Shown in pieces: positions 1 to 12,102 of a DNA stretch of 64,000 bases. A program made the translations under genes and the position numbers. Each line of letters begins with the position of its first letter. Position 1 is the first letter of the stretch. The notes below the pieces were generated by a model. It worked only from the letters and a program-made list of their open reading frames with translations. It was not told where the DNA came from and did not search any database. This DNA comes from Megachile rotundata (lineage: Eukaryota; Arthropoda; Insecta; Hymenoptera; Megachilidae), in NCBI RefSeq assembly GCF_050947335.1, contig NW_027473349.1:992001-1056000 (forward strand), in the 5' to 3' direction.

Positions 1-75
1 ATCGTGATTGTGTGATCGTGATTGTGCAATCGTGATTGTGTGATTGCGTGATTGTGATAGTGCGATTGTGTGACT
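1..75 (+). repeat. CpG cassette, left-truncated by the window edge
   Basis: Two GATCG units, GCAATCG and GATTGCG are followed by GATAGTGCG. This is the right half of the cassette form seen complete at 3530, 21581, 24272, 33002 and 43131. The left half lies outside the window. Confidence 0.85.
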
Positions 76-1018
76 GTGTGATTGTGTGATTGTGTGATTG
101 TGTGATTCTGTGATTGTGTGATTGTGTGATTGTGTGATTGTGATTGTGTGATTGTGACTGTGTGATTGTGACTGTGTGATTGTGTGAGTGTGTGATTGTG
201 TGATTGTGTGATTGAGTGATTGTGTGCTTGTGTGATTGTGTGGTTGTGTGATTGTGTGATTGTGTGATTAGGTGATTGTGTGATTGTGCGATTGTGTGAT
301 TGTGTGATTGTGTGGTTGTGTGATTGTGTCATTGTGTGATTGTGTGATTGTGTGATTATGTGATTGTGTGATTGTGTGATTGTGTGATTGTGTGAGTGTG
401 TGATTGTCTGATTGAGTGATTGTGTGCTTGTGTGATTGTGTGGTTGTGTGATTGTGTGATTGTGTGATTAGGTGATTGTGTGATTGTGTGATTGTGTGAT
501 TGTGACTGTGTGATTGTGCGAGTGTGTGATTGTGTGATTGAGTGATTGTGTGCTTGTGTGATTGTGTGGTTGTGTGATTGTGTGATTGTGTGATTGTGTG
601 ATTGTGTGATTGTGTGATTGTGTGATTGTGTGATTGTGTGATTGTGTGATTGTGTGATTGTGTGATTGTGTGATTGTGGTTGTGTGATTGAGACTGTGTG
701 ATTGTGATTGTGTGATTGTGATTGTGTGATTGTGTGAGTGTGTGATTGTGTGATTGTGTGATTGTGTGATTGTGTGATTGTGTGAGTGTGTGATTGTGTG
801 ATTGTGTGATTGTGTGATTGTGTGATAGTGTGATTGTGTGATTGTGTGATTGTGACTGTGTGATTGTGTGAGTGTGTGATTGTGTGATTGAGTGATTGTG
901 TGGTTGTGTGATTGTGTGGTTGTGTGATTGTGTGATTGTGTGATTGTGTGATTGTGTGATTGTGTGATTGTGTGATTGTGTGATAGTGACTGTGTGATTG
1001 TGTGATTGTGTGATTGTG

Positions 1019-1150
1019 TGTATGTGTGACCGTGATTATGTGACCGTGATTGTGTGACCGTGATTGTGTGGCCGTGATTGAGTGACCGTGATTGTGATTG
1101 CGTGATTGTGTGATTGTGTGGTCGTGTGATCGTGTGATTGTGTGATCGTG
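1019..1150 (+). repeat. CpG cassette, type 3 (TGTATG/GGTCG form)
   Basis: It opens with TGTATGTGTGACCG and carries several GACCG units, one GGCCG, a GAGTGACCG, a GATTGCG, and then GGTCG and two GATCG. One GATTATG unit (TTATGTGACCG) replaces GATTGTG here and is absent from the other three copies at 7367, 25411 and 34141. Confidence 0.85.
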
Positions 1151-1726
1151 TGATTGTATGATTGTGTGATTGTGTGATTGTGAGATTGTGTGATTGTGTG
1201 ATGGTGTAATTGTGATTGTGTGATTGTGATTGTGTGATTGTGTGATTGTGTGATTGAGTGATTGTGTGAGTGTGTGGTTGTGTGATTGTGTGATTGTGTG
1301 ATTGTGTGGTTGTGTGATTGTGTGATTGTGCGATTGTGTGATTGTGTGATTATGTGATTGTGTGATTGTGTGATTGTGTGATTGTGTGATTGTGACTGTG
1401 CGATTGTGTGAGTGTGTGATTGTGTGATTGAGTGATTGTGTGCTTGTGTGATTGTGTGGTTGTGTGATTGTGTGATTGTGTGACTGTGTGATTGTGTGAT
1501 TGTGTGATTGTGTGATTGTGTGATTGTGCGATTGTCTAATTGTGATTGTGTGATTGTGATTGTGTGTACCGTGTGATTGTGTGATTGTGTGATTGTGTGA
1601 TTGTGTGATTGTGAGATTGTGTGATTGTGTGATTGTGTGATTGTGTGATTGTGTGATTGTGTGATTGTGTGATTGTGTGATTGTGAGATTGTGTGATTGT
1701 GTGATTGTGTGATTGAGTGATTGTGT

Positions 1727-1909
1727 GACTGCGTGATTGTGTGACTGTGTGATTGTGTGACTGCGTGATTGTGTGACCGCAATTGTGTGACCGTGATTGT
1801 GTGACCGTGATTTTGTGACCGTGATTGTGTGACCGTGATTGTGTCATCGTGATTGTGTGATCGTGATTGTGTGATCGTGATTGTGCAATTGTGATTGTGT
1901 GATTGCGTG
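1727..1909 (+). repeat. CpG cassette, type 1a
   Basis: Order of variants: GACTGCG, GACTGTG, GACTGCG, GACCGCAATT, then GACCG units one of which is preceded by TTTTG, then GTCATCG, two GATCG, GCAATTG and GATTGCG. Two former CpG positions read CA or TG (GCAATT, GCAATTG) compared with type 1b and 1c cassettes. Confidence 0.87.
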
Positions 1910-2518
1910 ATTGTGATTGTGTGATTGTGTGACTGTGTGATTGTGTGATTGTGTGATTGTGTGATTGTGTGATTGTGTGATTGTGTGATTGTGTGATTGT
2001 GTGATTGTGTGATTGTGTGATTGTGTGATTGTGATTGTGTGATTGTGATTGTGTGATTGTGACTGTGTGATTGTGACTGTGTGATTGTGTGAGTGTGTGA
2101 TTGTGTGATTGAGTGATTGTGTGCTTGTGTCATTGTGTGGTTGTGTGATTGTGTGATTGTGTGATTAGGTGATTGTGTGATTGTGTGATTGTGTGATTGT
2201 GTGGTTGTGTGATTGTGTGATTGTGTGATTGTGTGATTGTGTGATTATGTGATTGTGTGATTGTGTGATTGTGTGATTGTGTGAGTGTGTGATTGTCTGA
2301 TTGAGTGATTGTGTGGTTGTGTGATTGTGTGGTTGTGTGATTGTGTGATTGTGTGATTAGGTGATTGTGTGATTGTGTGATTGTGTGATTGTGACTGTGT
2401 GATTGTGTGAGTGTGTGATTGTGTGATTGAGTGATTGTGTGCTTGTGTGATTGTGTGGTTGTGTGATTGTGTGTGTGTGATTGTGTGATTGTGTGATTGT
2501 GTGATTGTGTGATTGTGT

Positions 2519-2549
2519 GATCGTGTGATCGTGTGATTGTGTGATCGTG
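2519..2549 (+). repeat. Small GATCG cluster
   Basis: Three GATCG units sit in adjacent 8-mers with one plain unit between the second and third. This matches the right tail of type 2 cassettes without their GACCG part. The module F copy at 5191 has two GATCG. Confidence 0.75.
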
Positions 2550-3529
2550 TGATTGTGTGATTTTGTGAGTGTGTGATTGTGTGATTGTGTGATTGTGTGA
2601 TTGTGCGATTGTGTAATTGTGATTGTGTGATTGTGATTGTGTGTACTGTGTGTACTGTGTGATTGTGTGATTGTGTGATTGTGTGATTGTGTGATTGTGT
2701 GATTGTGTGATTGTGTGATTGTGTGATTGTATGATTGTGGTTGTGTGATTGTGACTGTGTGATTGTGATTGTGTGATTGTGATTGTGTGATTGTGACTGT
2801 GTGATTGTGTGAGTGTGTGATTGTGTGCTTGTGTGATTGTGTGGTTGTGTGATTGTGTGATTGTGTGATTAGGTGATTGTGTGATTGTGTGATTGTGTGA
2901 TTGTGACTGTGTGATTGTGTGAGTGTGTGATTGTGTGATTGAGTGATTGTGAGCTTGTGCGATTGTGTGATTGTGTGATTGTGTGATTGTGTGATTGTGT
3001 GATTGTGAGATTGTGTGATTGTGTGATGGTGTAATTGTGATTGTGTGATTGTGATTGTGGGATTGTGTGATTGTGTGGTTGAGTGATTGTGTGAGTGTGT
3101 GGTTGAGTGATTGTGTGATTGTGTGATTGTGTGGTTGTGTGATTGTGTGATTGTGTGATTGTGTGATTGTGTGATTGTGTGATTGTGACTGTGCGATTGT
3201 GTGAGTGTGTGATTGTGTGATTGATTGATTGTGTGCTTGTGTGATTGTGTGGTTGTGTGATTGTGTGATTGTGTGACTCTGTGATTGTGTGATTGTGTGA
3301 TTGTGTGATTGTGTGATTGTGTGATTGTGTGATTTTGTGATTGTGCGATTGTGTAATTGTGATTGTGTGATTGTGATTGTGTGTACTGTGTGATTGTGTG
3401 ATTGTGTGATTGTGTGATTGTGTGATTGTGTGATTGTGTGATTGTGTGATTGTGTGATTGTGTGATTGTGTGATTGTGAGATTGTGTGATTGTGTGATTG
3501 TGTGATTGAGTGATTGTGTGACTGCGTGA

Positions 3530-3689
3530 TTGTGTGACTGTGTGATTGTGTGACTGCGTGATTGTGTGACCGCGATTGTGTGACCGTGATTTTGTGACCG
3601 TGATTGTGTGACCGTGATTGTGTCATCGTTTTTGTGTGATCGTGATTGTGTGATCGTGATTGTGCAATCGTGATTGTGTGATTGCGTGA
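3530..3689 (+). repeat. CpG cassette, type 1b (TCATCGTTTTT form)
   Basis: GACTGCG units are followed by GACCGCGATT, three GACCG, then TCATCGTTTTT instead of TCATCGTGATT, then two GATCG, GCAATCG and GATTGCG. A GATAGTGCG follows. The T-run is a rare break of the 8-mer pattern shared by only five cassettes. Confidence 0.87.
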
Positions 3690-4384
3690 TTGTGATAGTG
3701 CGATTGTGTGACTGTGTGATTGTGTGATTGTGTGATTGTGTGATTCTGTGATTGTGTGATTGTGTGATTGTGTGATTGTGATTGTGTGATTGTGATTGTG
3801 TGATTGTGACTGTGTGATTGTGACTGTGTGATTGTGTGAGTGTGTGATTGTGTGATTGTGTGATTGAGTGATTGTGTGCTTGTGTGATTGTGTGGTTGTG
3901 TGATTGTGTGATTGTGTGATTAGGTGATTGTGTGATTGTGCGATTGTGTGATTGTGTGATTGTGTGGTTGTGTGATTGTGTCATTGTGTGATTGTGTGAT
4001 TGTGTGATTATGTGATTGTGTGATTGTGTGATTGTGTGATTGTGTGATTGTGACTGTGCGATTGTGTGAGTGTGTGATTGTGTGATTGAGTGATTGTGTG
4101 CTTGTGTGATTGTGTGGTTGTGTGATTGTGTGATTGTGTGACTGTGTGATTGTGTGATTGTGTGATTGTGTGATTGTGTGATTGTGCGATTGTGTAATTG
4201 TGATTGTGTGATTGTGATTGTGTGTACCGTGTGATTGTGTGATTGTGTGATTGTGTGATTGTGTGATTGTGAGATTGTGTGATTGTGTGATTGTGTGATT
4301 GTGTGATTGTGTGATTGTGTGATTGTGTGATTGTGTGATTGTGAGATTGTGTGATTGTGTGATTGTGTGATTGAGTGATTGTGT

Positions 4385-4567
4385 GACTGCGTGATTGTGT
4401 GACTGTGTGATTGTGTGACTGCGTGATTGTGTGACCGCAATTGTGTGACCGTGATTGTGTGACCGTGATTTTGTGACCGTGATTGTGTGACCGTGATTGT
4501 GTCATCGTGATTGTGTGATCGTGATTGTGTGATCGTGATTGTGCAATTGTGATTGTGTGATTGCGTG
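4385..4567 (+). repeat. CpG cassette, type 1a
   Basis: The variant order matches the cassette at 1727, including GACCGCAATT, the TTTTGTGACCG unit, GTCATCG and GCAATTG. It starts module F copy 2. Confidence 0.87.
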
Positions 4568-5190
4568 ATTGTGATTGTGTGATTGTGTGACTGTGTGATT
4601 GTGTGATTGTGTGATTGTGTGATTGTGTGATTGTGTGATTGTGTGATTGTGTGATTGTGTGATTGTGTGATTGTGTGATTGTGTGATTGTGATTGTGTGA
4701 TTGTGATTGTGTGATTGTGACTGTGTGATTGTGACTGTGTGATTGTGACTGTGTGATTGTGTGAGTGTGTGATTGTGTGATTGAGTGATTGTGTGCTTGT
4801 GTCATTGTGTGGTTGTGTGATTGTGTGATTGTGTGATTAGGTGATTGTGTGATTGTGTGATTGTGTGATTGTGTGGTTGTGTGATTGTGTGATTGTGTGA
4901 TTGTGTGATTGTGTGATTATGTGATTGTGTGATTGTGTGATTGTGTGATTGTGTGAGTGTGTGATTGTCTGATTGAGTGATTGTGTGCTTGTGTGATTGT
5001 GTGGTTGTGTGATTGTGTGATTGTGTGATTAGGTGATTGTGTGATTGTGTGATTGTGTGATTGTGACTGTGTGATTGTGTGAGTGTGTGATTGTGTGATT
5101 GAGTGATTGTGTGCTTGTGTGATTGTGTGGTTGTGTGATTGTGTGTGTGTGATTGTGTGATTGTGTGATTGTGTGATTGTGTGATTGTGT

Positions 5191-5213
5191 GATCGTGTGA
5201 TTGTGTGATCGTG
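5191..5213 (+). repeat. Small GATCG pair
   Basis: Two GATCG units are separated by one plain unit. It is the counterpart of the three-unit cluster at 2519. Confidence 0.7.
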
Positions 5214-5654
5214 TGATTGTGTGATTGTGTGAGTGTGTGATTGTGTGATTGTGTGATTGTGTGATTGTGCGATTGTGTAATTGTGATTGTGTGATTGTGA
5301 TTGTGTGTACTGTGTGTACTGTGTGATTGTGTGATTGTGTGATTGTGTGATTGTGTGATTGTGTGATTGTGTGATTGTGTGATTGTGTGATTGTGTGATT
5401 GTGTGATTGTATGATTGTGGTTGTGTGATTGTGACTGTGTGATTGTGATTGTGTGATTGTGATTGTGTGATTGTGACTGTGTGATTGTGTGAGTGTGTGA
5501 TTGTGTGCTTGTGTGATTGTGTGGTTGTGTGATTGTGTGATTGTGTGATTAGTTGATTGTGTGATTGTGTGATTGTGTGATTGTGACTGTGTGATTGTGT
5601 GAGTGTGTGATTGTGTGATTGAGTGATTGTGAGCTTGTGTGATTGTGTGGTTGT

Positions 5655-5812
5655 GTGATTGTGTGATTGTGTGATTGTGTGATTGTGTGATTGTGTGATT
5701 GTGTGATTGTGTGATTGTGTGATTGTGTGATTGTGTGATTGTGTGATTGTGTGATTGTGTGATTGTGTGATTGTGTGATTGTGTGATTGTGTGATTGTGT
5801 GATTGTGTGATT
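5655..5812 (+). repeat. Perfect GTGTGATT run, about 158 bp
   Basis: About 20 consecutive 8-mers without a variant, bounded by a GGTT unit on the left and a GTGGTT compound unit on the right. No equivalent run follows GAGCTT in module F copy 1, so it may be a local expansion. Confidence 0.85.
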
Positions 5813-7366
5813 GTGGTTGTGTGATTGTGATTGTGTGATTGTGATTGTGATTGTGTGATTGTGATTGTGTGATTGTGTCTGTGTGATTGTGTGAGTGTGT
5901 GATTGTGTGATTGTGTGATTGTGTGATTGTGTGAGTGTGTGATTGTGTGATTGTGTGATTGTGTGATTGTGTGATTGTGTGATTGTGTGATTGTGTAATT
6001 GTGATTGTGCGATTGTGTGATTGTGTGATTGTGTGATTGTGTGATTGTGTGATTGTGTGATTGTGAGATTGTGTGATTGTGTGATGGTGTAATTGTGATT
6101 GTGTGATTGTGATTGTGTGATTGTGTGATTGTGTGGTTGAGTGATTGTGTGAGTGTGTGGTTGAGTGATTGTGGGATTGTGTGATTATGTGGTTGTGTGA
6201 TTGTGTGATTGTGTGATTGTGTGATTGTGTGATTGTGTGATTGTGACTGTGCGATTGTGTGAGTGTGTGATTGTGTGATTGATTGATTGTGTGCTTGTGT
6301 GATTGTGTGGTTGTGTGATTGTGTGATTGTGTGACTCTGTGATTGTGTGATTGTGTGATTGTGTGATTGTGTGATTGTGTGATTGTGTGATTTTGTGATT
6401 GTGCGATTGTGTAATTGTGATTGTGTGATTGTGATTGTGTGTACTGTGTGATTGTGTGATTGTGTGATTGTGTGATTGTGTGATTGTGTGATTGTGTGAT
6501 TGTGTGATTGTGTGATTGTGTGATTGTGTGATTGTGAGATTGTGTGATTGTGTGATTGAGTGATTGTGTGCTTGTGTGATTGTGTGGTTGTGTGATTGTG
6601 TGATTGTGTGATTAGGTGATTGTGTGATTGTGCGATTGTGTGATTGTGTGATTGTGTGGTTGTGTGATTGTGTCATTGTGTGATTGTGTGATTGTGTGAT
6701 TATGTGATTGTGTGATTGTGTGATTGTGTGATTGTGTGAGTGTGTGATTGTCTGATTGAGTGATTGTGTGCTTGTGTGATTGTGTGGTTGTGTGATTGTG
6801 TGATTGTGTGATTAGGTGATTGTGTGATTGTGTGATTGTGTGATTGTGACTGTGTGATTGTGTGAGTGTGTGATTGTGTGATTGAGTGATTGTGTGCTTG
6901 TGTGATTGTGTGGTTGTGTGATTGTGTGATTGTGTGATTGTGTGATTGTGTGATTGTGTGATTGTGTGATTGTGTGATTGTGTGATTGTGTGATTGTGTG
7001 ATTGTGTGATTGTGTGATTGTGTGATTGTGTGATTGTGGTTGTGTGATTGAGACTGTGTGATTGTGATTGTGTGATTGTGATTGTGTGATTGTGTGAGTG
7101 TGTGATTGTGTGATTGTGTGATTGTGTGATTGTGTGATTGTGTGAGTGTGTGATTGTGTGATTGTGTGATTGTGTGATTGTGTGATTGTGTGATTGTGTG
7201 ATTGTGTGATTGTGACTGTGTGATTGTGTGAGTGTGTGATTGTGTGATTGAGTGATTGTGTGGTTGTGTGATTGTGTGGTTGTGTGATTGTGTGATTGTG
7301 TGATTGTGTGATTGTGTGATTGTGTGATTGTGTGATAGTGACTGTGTGATTGTGTGATTGTGTGAT

Positions 7367-7502
7367 TGCGTGTATGTGTGACCGTGATTGTGTGACCGTG
7401 ATTGTGTGACCGTGATTGTGTGGCCGTGATTGAGTGACCGTGATTGTGATTGCGTGATTGTGTGATTGTGTGGTCGTGTGATCGTGTGATTGTGTGATCG
7501 TG
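7367..7502 (+). repeat. CpG cassette, type 3
   Basis: Opens GCGTGTATG, then four GACCG or GGCCG units, GAGTGACCG, GATTGCG, GGTCG and two GATCG. It has the extra leading CpG that the copy at 1019 lacks. Confidence 0.86.
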
Positions 7503-8046
7503 TGATTGTGTGATTGTGTGATTGTGTGATTGTGAGATTGTGTGATTGTGTGATGGTGTAATTGTGATTGTGTGATTGTGATTGTGTGATTGTGTGATTG
7601 TGTGATTGAGTGATTGTGTGAGTGTGTGGTTGTGTGATTGTGTGATTGTGTGATTGTGTGGTTGTGTGATTGTGTGATTGTGCGATTGTGTGATTGTGTG
7701 ATTATGTGATTGTGTGATTGTGTGATTGTGTGATTGTGTGATTGTGACTGTGCGATTGTGTGAGTGTGTGATTGTGTGATTGAGTGATTGTGTGCTTGTG
7801 TGATTGTGTGGTTGTGTGATTGTGTGATTGTGTGACTGTGTGATTGTGTGATTGTGTGATTGTGTGATTGTGTGATTGTGCGATTGTGTAATTGTGATTG
7901 TGTGATTGTGATTGTGTGTACCGTGTGATTGTGTGATTGTGTGATTGTGTGATTGTGTGATTGTGTGATTGTGTGATTGTGTGATTGTGTGATTGTGTGA
8001 TTGTGAGATTGTGTGATTGTGTGATTGTGTGATTGAGTGATTGTGT

Positions 8047-8229
8047 GACTGCGTGATTGTGTGACTGTGTGATTGTGTGACTGCGTGATTGTGTGACCGC
8101 AATTGTGTGACCGTGATTGTGTGACCGTGATTTTGTGACCGTGATTGTGTGACCGTGATTGTGTCATCGTGATTGTGTGATCGTGATTGTGTGATCGTGA
8201 TTGTGCAATTGTGATTGTGTGATTGCGTG
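8047..8229 (+). repeat. CpG cassette, type 1a
   Basis: Same variant order as 1727 and 4385, ending GCAATTG and GATTGCG. It closes module D copy 2. Confidence 0.87.
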
Positions 8230-9122
8230 ATTGTGATTGTGTGATTGTGTGACTGTGTGATTGTGTGATTGTGTGATTGTGTGATTGTGTGATTGTGTGA
8301 TTGTGTGATTGTGTGATTGTGTGATTGTGTGATTGTGTGATTGTGATTGTGTGATTGTGATTGTGTGATTGTGACTGTGTGATTGTGACTGTGTGATTGT
8401 GTGAGTGTGTGATTGTGTGATTGAGTGATTGTGTGATTGTGTGATTGTGTGATTGTGTGATTGTGTGATTGTGTGATTGTGTGATTGTGTGATTGTGTGA
8501 TTGTGTGATTGTGTGAATGTGTGATTGTGGTTGTGTGATTGTGGTTGTGTGATTGTGGTTGTGTGATTGTGATTGTGTGATTGTGATTGTGTGATTGTGA
8601 CTGTGTGATTGTGTGAGTGTGTGATTGTGTGATTGTGTGGTTGTGTGATTGTGTGGTTGTGTGATTGTGTGAGTGTGTGATTGTGTGATTGTGTGGTTGT
8701 GTGATTGTGTGATTGTGTGATTGTGTGATTGTGTGATTGTGTGATTGTGTGATTGTGTGAGTGTGTGATTGTGTGATTGTGTGATTGTGTGATTGTGTGA
8801 TTGTGATTGTGTGATTGTGACTGTGTGATTGTGTGAGTGTGTGATTGTGTGATTGAGTGATTGTGTGGTTGTGTGATTGTGTGGTTGTGTGATTGTGTGG
8901 TTGTGTGATTGTGTGATTGTGTGATTGTGTGAGTGTGTGATTGTGTGATTGAGTGATTGTGTGGTTGTGTGATTGTGTGGTTGTGTGATTCTGTGGTTGT
9001 GTGATTGTGTGATTGTGTGATTGTGTGATTGTGTGATTGTGTGATTGTGTGATTGTGTGAGTGTGTGATTGTGTGATTGTGAGATTGTGTGATTGTGTGA
9101 TTGTGTGATTGAGTGATTGTGT

Positions 9123-9304
9123 GACTGCGTGATTGTGTGACTGCGTGATTGTGTGACCGCAATTGTGTGACCGTGATTGTGTGACCGTGATTGTGTGACC
9201 GTGATTGTGTGACCGTGATTGTGTGGCCGTGATTGAGTGACCGTGATTGTGATTGCGTGATTGTGTGATTGTGTGATCGTGTGATCGTGTGATTGTGTGA
9301 TCGT
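9123..9304 (+). repeat. CpG cassette, type 2, short form
   Basis: Two GACTGCG units are adjacent, without the GACTGTG unit that separates them in the long form. GACCGCAATT, four GACCG, GGCCG, GAGTGACCG, GATTGCG and three GATCG follow. The same short form occurs only at 15641. Confidence 0.87.
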
Positions 9305-11302
9305 GTGATTGTGTGATTGTGTGAGTGTGTGATTGTGTGATTGTGTGATTGTGTGATTGTGCGATTGTGTAATTGTGATTGTGTGATTGTGATTGTGTGT
9401 ACTGTGTGTACTGTGTGATTGTGTGATTGTGTGATTGTGTGATTGTGTGATTGTGTGATTGTGTGATTGTGTGATTGTGTGATTGTATGATTGTGGTTGT
9501 GTGATTGTGACTGTGTGATTGTGATTGTGTGATTGTGATTGTGTGATTGTGACTGTGTGATTGTGTGAGTGTGTGATTGTGTGATTGTGTGATTGTGTAA
9601 TTGTGTGAGTGTGTGATTGTGTGATTGTGTGATTGTGTGATTGTGATTCTGTGATTGTGACTGTGTGATTGTGTGAGTGTGTGATTGTGTGATTGAGTGA
9701 TTGTGTGGTTGTGTGATTGTGTGGTTGTGTGATTGTGTGGTTGTGTGATTGTGTGATTGTGTGATTGTGTGATTGTGTGATTGTGTGATTGTGTGATTGT
9801 GTGATTGTGTGATTGTGTGATTGTGTGATTGTGTGATTGTGTGATTGTGTGATTGTGTGATTGTGTGATTGTGTGATTGTGTGATTGTGTGATTGTGTGA
9901 TTGTGTGAATGTGTGATTGTGGTTGTGTGATTGTGGTTGTGTGATTGTGGTTGTGTGATTGTGATTGTGTGATTGTGATTGTGTGATTGTGACTGTGTGA
10001 TTGTGTGAGTGTGTGATTGTGTGATTGTGTGGTTGTGTGATTGTGTGGTTGTGTGATTTTGTGATTGTGTGATTGTGTGATTGTGTGAGTGTGTGCTTGT
10101 GTGATTGTGTGATTGTGTGATTGTGTGATTGTGTGATTGTGTGATTGTGTGATTGTGTGATTGTGTGATTGTGTGATTGTGTGAGTGTGTGATTATCTGA
10201 TTGAGTGATTGTGTGCTTGTGTGATTGTGTGGTTGTGTGATTGTGTGATTGTGTGATTAGGTGATTGTGTGATTGTGTGATTGTGTGATTGTGACTGTGT
10301 GATTGTGTGAGTGTGTGATTGTGTGATTGAGTGATTGTGTGGTTGTGTGATTGTGTGGTTGTGTGATTGTGTGATTGTGTGATTTTGTGATTGTGTGATT
10401 GTGTGATTGTGTGAGTGTGTGATTGTCTGATTGAGTGATTGTGTGCTTGTGTGATTGTGTGGTTGTGTGATTTTGTGATTGTGTGATTGTGTGATTGTGT
10501 GAATGTGTGATTGTGGTTGTGTGATTGTGGTTGTGTGATTGTGGTTGTGTGATTGTGATTGTGTGATTGTGATTGTGTGATTGTGACTGTGTGATTGTGA
10601 CTGTGTGATTGTGTGAGTGTGTGATTGTGTGATTGAGTGATTGTGTGCTTGTGTGATTGTGTGATTGTGTGATTGTGTGATTGTGTGATTGTGTGAATGT
10701 GTGATTGTGGTTGTGTGATTGTGGTTGTGTGATTGTGGTTGTGTGATTGTGATTGTGTGATTGTGATTGTGTGATTGTGACTGTGTGATTGTGTGAGTGT
10801 GTGATCGTGTGATTGTGTGGTTGTGTGATTGTGTGGTAGTGTGATTTTGTGATTGTGTGATTGTGTGATTGTGTGAGTGTGTGATTGTGTGGTTGTGTGA
10901 TTGTGTGATTGTGTGATTGTGTGATTGTGTGATTGTGTGAGTGTGTGATTGTGTGATTGTGTGATTGTGTGATTGTGTGATTGTGTGATTGTGATTGTGT
11001 GATTGTGACTGTGTGATTGTGTGAGTGTGTGATTGTGTGATTGAGTGATTGTGTGGTTGTGTGATTGTGTGGTTGTGTGATTGTGTGGTTGTGTGATTGT
11101 GTGATTGTGTGATTGTGTGAGTGTGTGATTGTGTGATTGAGTGATTGTGTGGTTGTGTGATTGTGTGGTTGTGTGATTGTGTGGTTGTGTGATTGTGTGA
11201 TTGTGTGATTGTGTGATTGTGTGATTGTGTGATTGTGTGAGTGTGTGATTGTGTGATTGTGAGATTGTGTGATTGTGTGATTGTGTGATTGAGTGATTGT
11301 GT

Positions 11303-11501
11303 GACTGCGTGATTGTGTGACTGTGTGATTGTGTGACTGCGTGATTGTGTGACCGCAATTGTGTGACCGTGATTGTGTGACCGTGATTGTGTGACCGTGA
11401 TTGTGTGACCGTGATTGTGTGGCCGTGATTGAGTGACCGTGATTGTGATTGCGTGATTGTGTGATTGTGTGATCGTGTGATCGTGTGATTGTGTGATCGT
11501 G
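11303..11501 (+). repeat. CpG cassette, type 2, long form
   Basis: GACTGCG, GACTGTG, GACTGCG, GACCGCAATT, GACCG units, GGCCG at 11421, GAGTGACCG, GATTGCG and three GATCG. It is 16 bp longer than the cassette at 9123. Confidence 0.87.
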
Positions 11502-11940
11502 TGATTGTGTGATTGTGTGAGTGTGTGATTGTGTGATTGTGTGATTGTGTGATTGTGCGATTGTGTAATTGTGATTGTGTGATTGTGATTGTGTGTACTG
11601 TGTGTACTGTGTGATTGTGTGATTGTGTGATTGTGTGATTGTGTGATTGTGTGATTGTGTGATTGTGTGATTGTGTGATTGTATGATTGTGGTTGTGTGA
11701 TTGTGACTGTGTGATTGTGATTGTGTGATTGTGATTGTGTGATTGTGACTGTGTGATTGTGTGAGTGTGTGATTGTGTGATTGTGTGATTGTGTGATTGT
11801 GTGAGTGTGTGATTGTGTGATTGTGTGATTGTGTGATTGTGATTGTGTGATTGTGACTGTGTGATTGTGTGAGTGTGTGATTGTGTGATTGAGTGATTGT
11901 GTGGTTGTGTGATTGTGTGGTTGTGTGATTGTGTGGTTGT

Positions 11941-12102
11941 GTGATTGTGTGATTGTGTGATTGTGTGATTGTGTGATTGTGTGATTGTGTGATTGTGTGA
12001 TTGTGTGATTGTGTGATTGTGTGATTGTGTGATTGTGTGATTGTGTGATTGTGTGATTGTGTGATTGTGTGATTGTGTGATTGTGTGATTGTGTGATTGT
12101 GT
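11941..12102 (+). repeat. Perfect GTGTGATT run, about 162 bp
   Basis: About 20 plain units between a triple GGTT group and the GAATG variant at 12103. Homologous runs precede GAATG at 9907, 16425, 18629, 30493 and 39231, each of slightly different length. Confidence 0.85.

Larger units (their letters stand above)
190..1909 (+). repeat. 1.7-kb module D, copy 1
   Basis: Ordered landmarks are TTAGG at 268, TTATG at 356, TTAGG at 468, GAGACT at 690, TGTATG at 1019 and GTCATCG near 1844. The same order recurs at 6612, 6700, 6812, 7050, 7371 and 8164. The offset drifts between 6320 and 6360, so copies differ by several gained or lost units. Two more copies lie inside the 8.7-kb tandem duplication. 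Copy 1 has GTGTGTATG where the others have GCGTGTATG. Confidence 0.85.
1727..2960 (+). repeat. 1.25-kb module F, copy 1
   Basis: Landmarks GTCATCG at 1844, GTCATTG at 2130, a double GTAC at 2643, GTATG at 2729 and GAGCTT at 2951 recur at 4502, 4802, 5307, 5409 and 5631. Offsets run 2658, 2672, 2664 and 2680. Copy 1 has one more GATCG unit near 2520 than copy 2. Confidence 0.8.
4385..5640 (+). repeat. 1.25-kb module F, copy 2
   Basis: Aligned by landmarks with 1727-2960. One extra 14-bp compound unit lies before 4802. After GAGCTT at 5631 the copies part: copy 1 goes on to the GATGG and GTAATT variants, while copy 2 enters a perfect 8-mer run. Confidence 0.8.
6535..8229 (+). repeat. 1.7-kb module D, copy 2
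   Basis: Landmarks TTAGG 6612, TTATG 6700, TTAGG 6812, GAGACT 7050, TGTATG 7371 and GTCATCG 8164. From 7050 to 8164 it matches the copy at about 25094-26208 at a constant offset of 18044, so no net unit change is visible over about 1.1 kb between sites 18 kb apart. Confidence 0.85.
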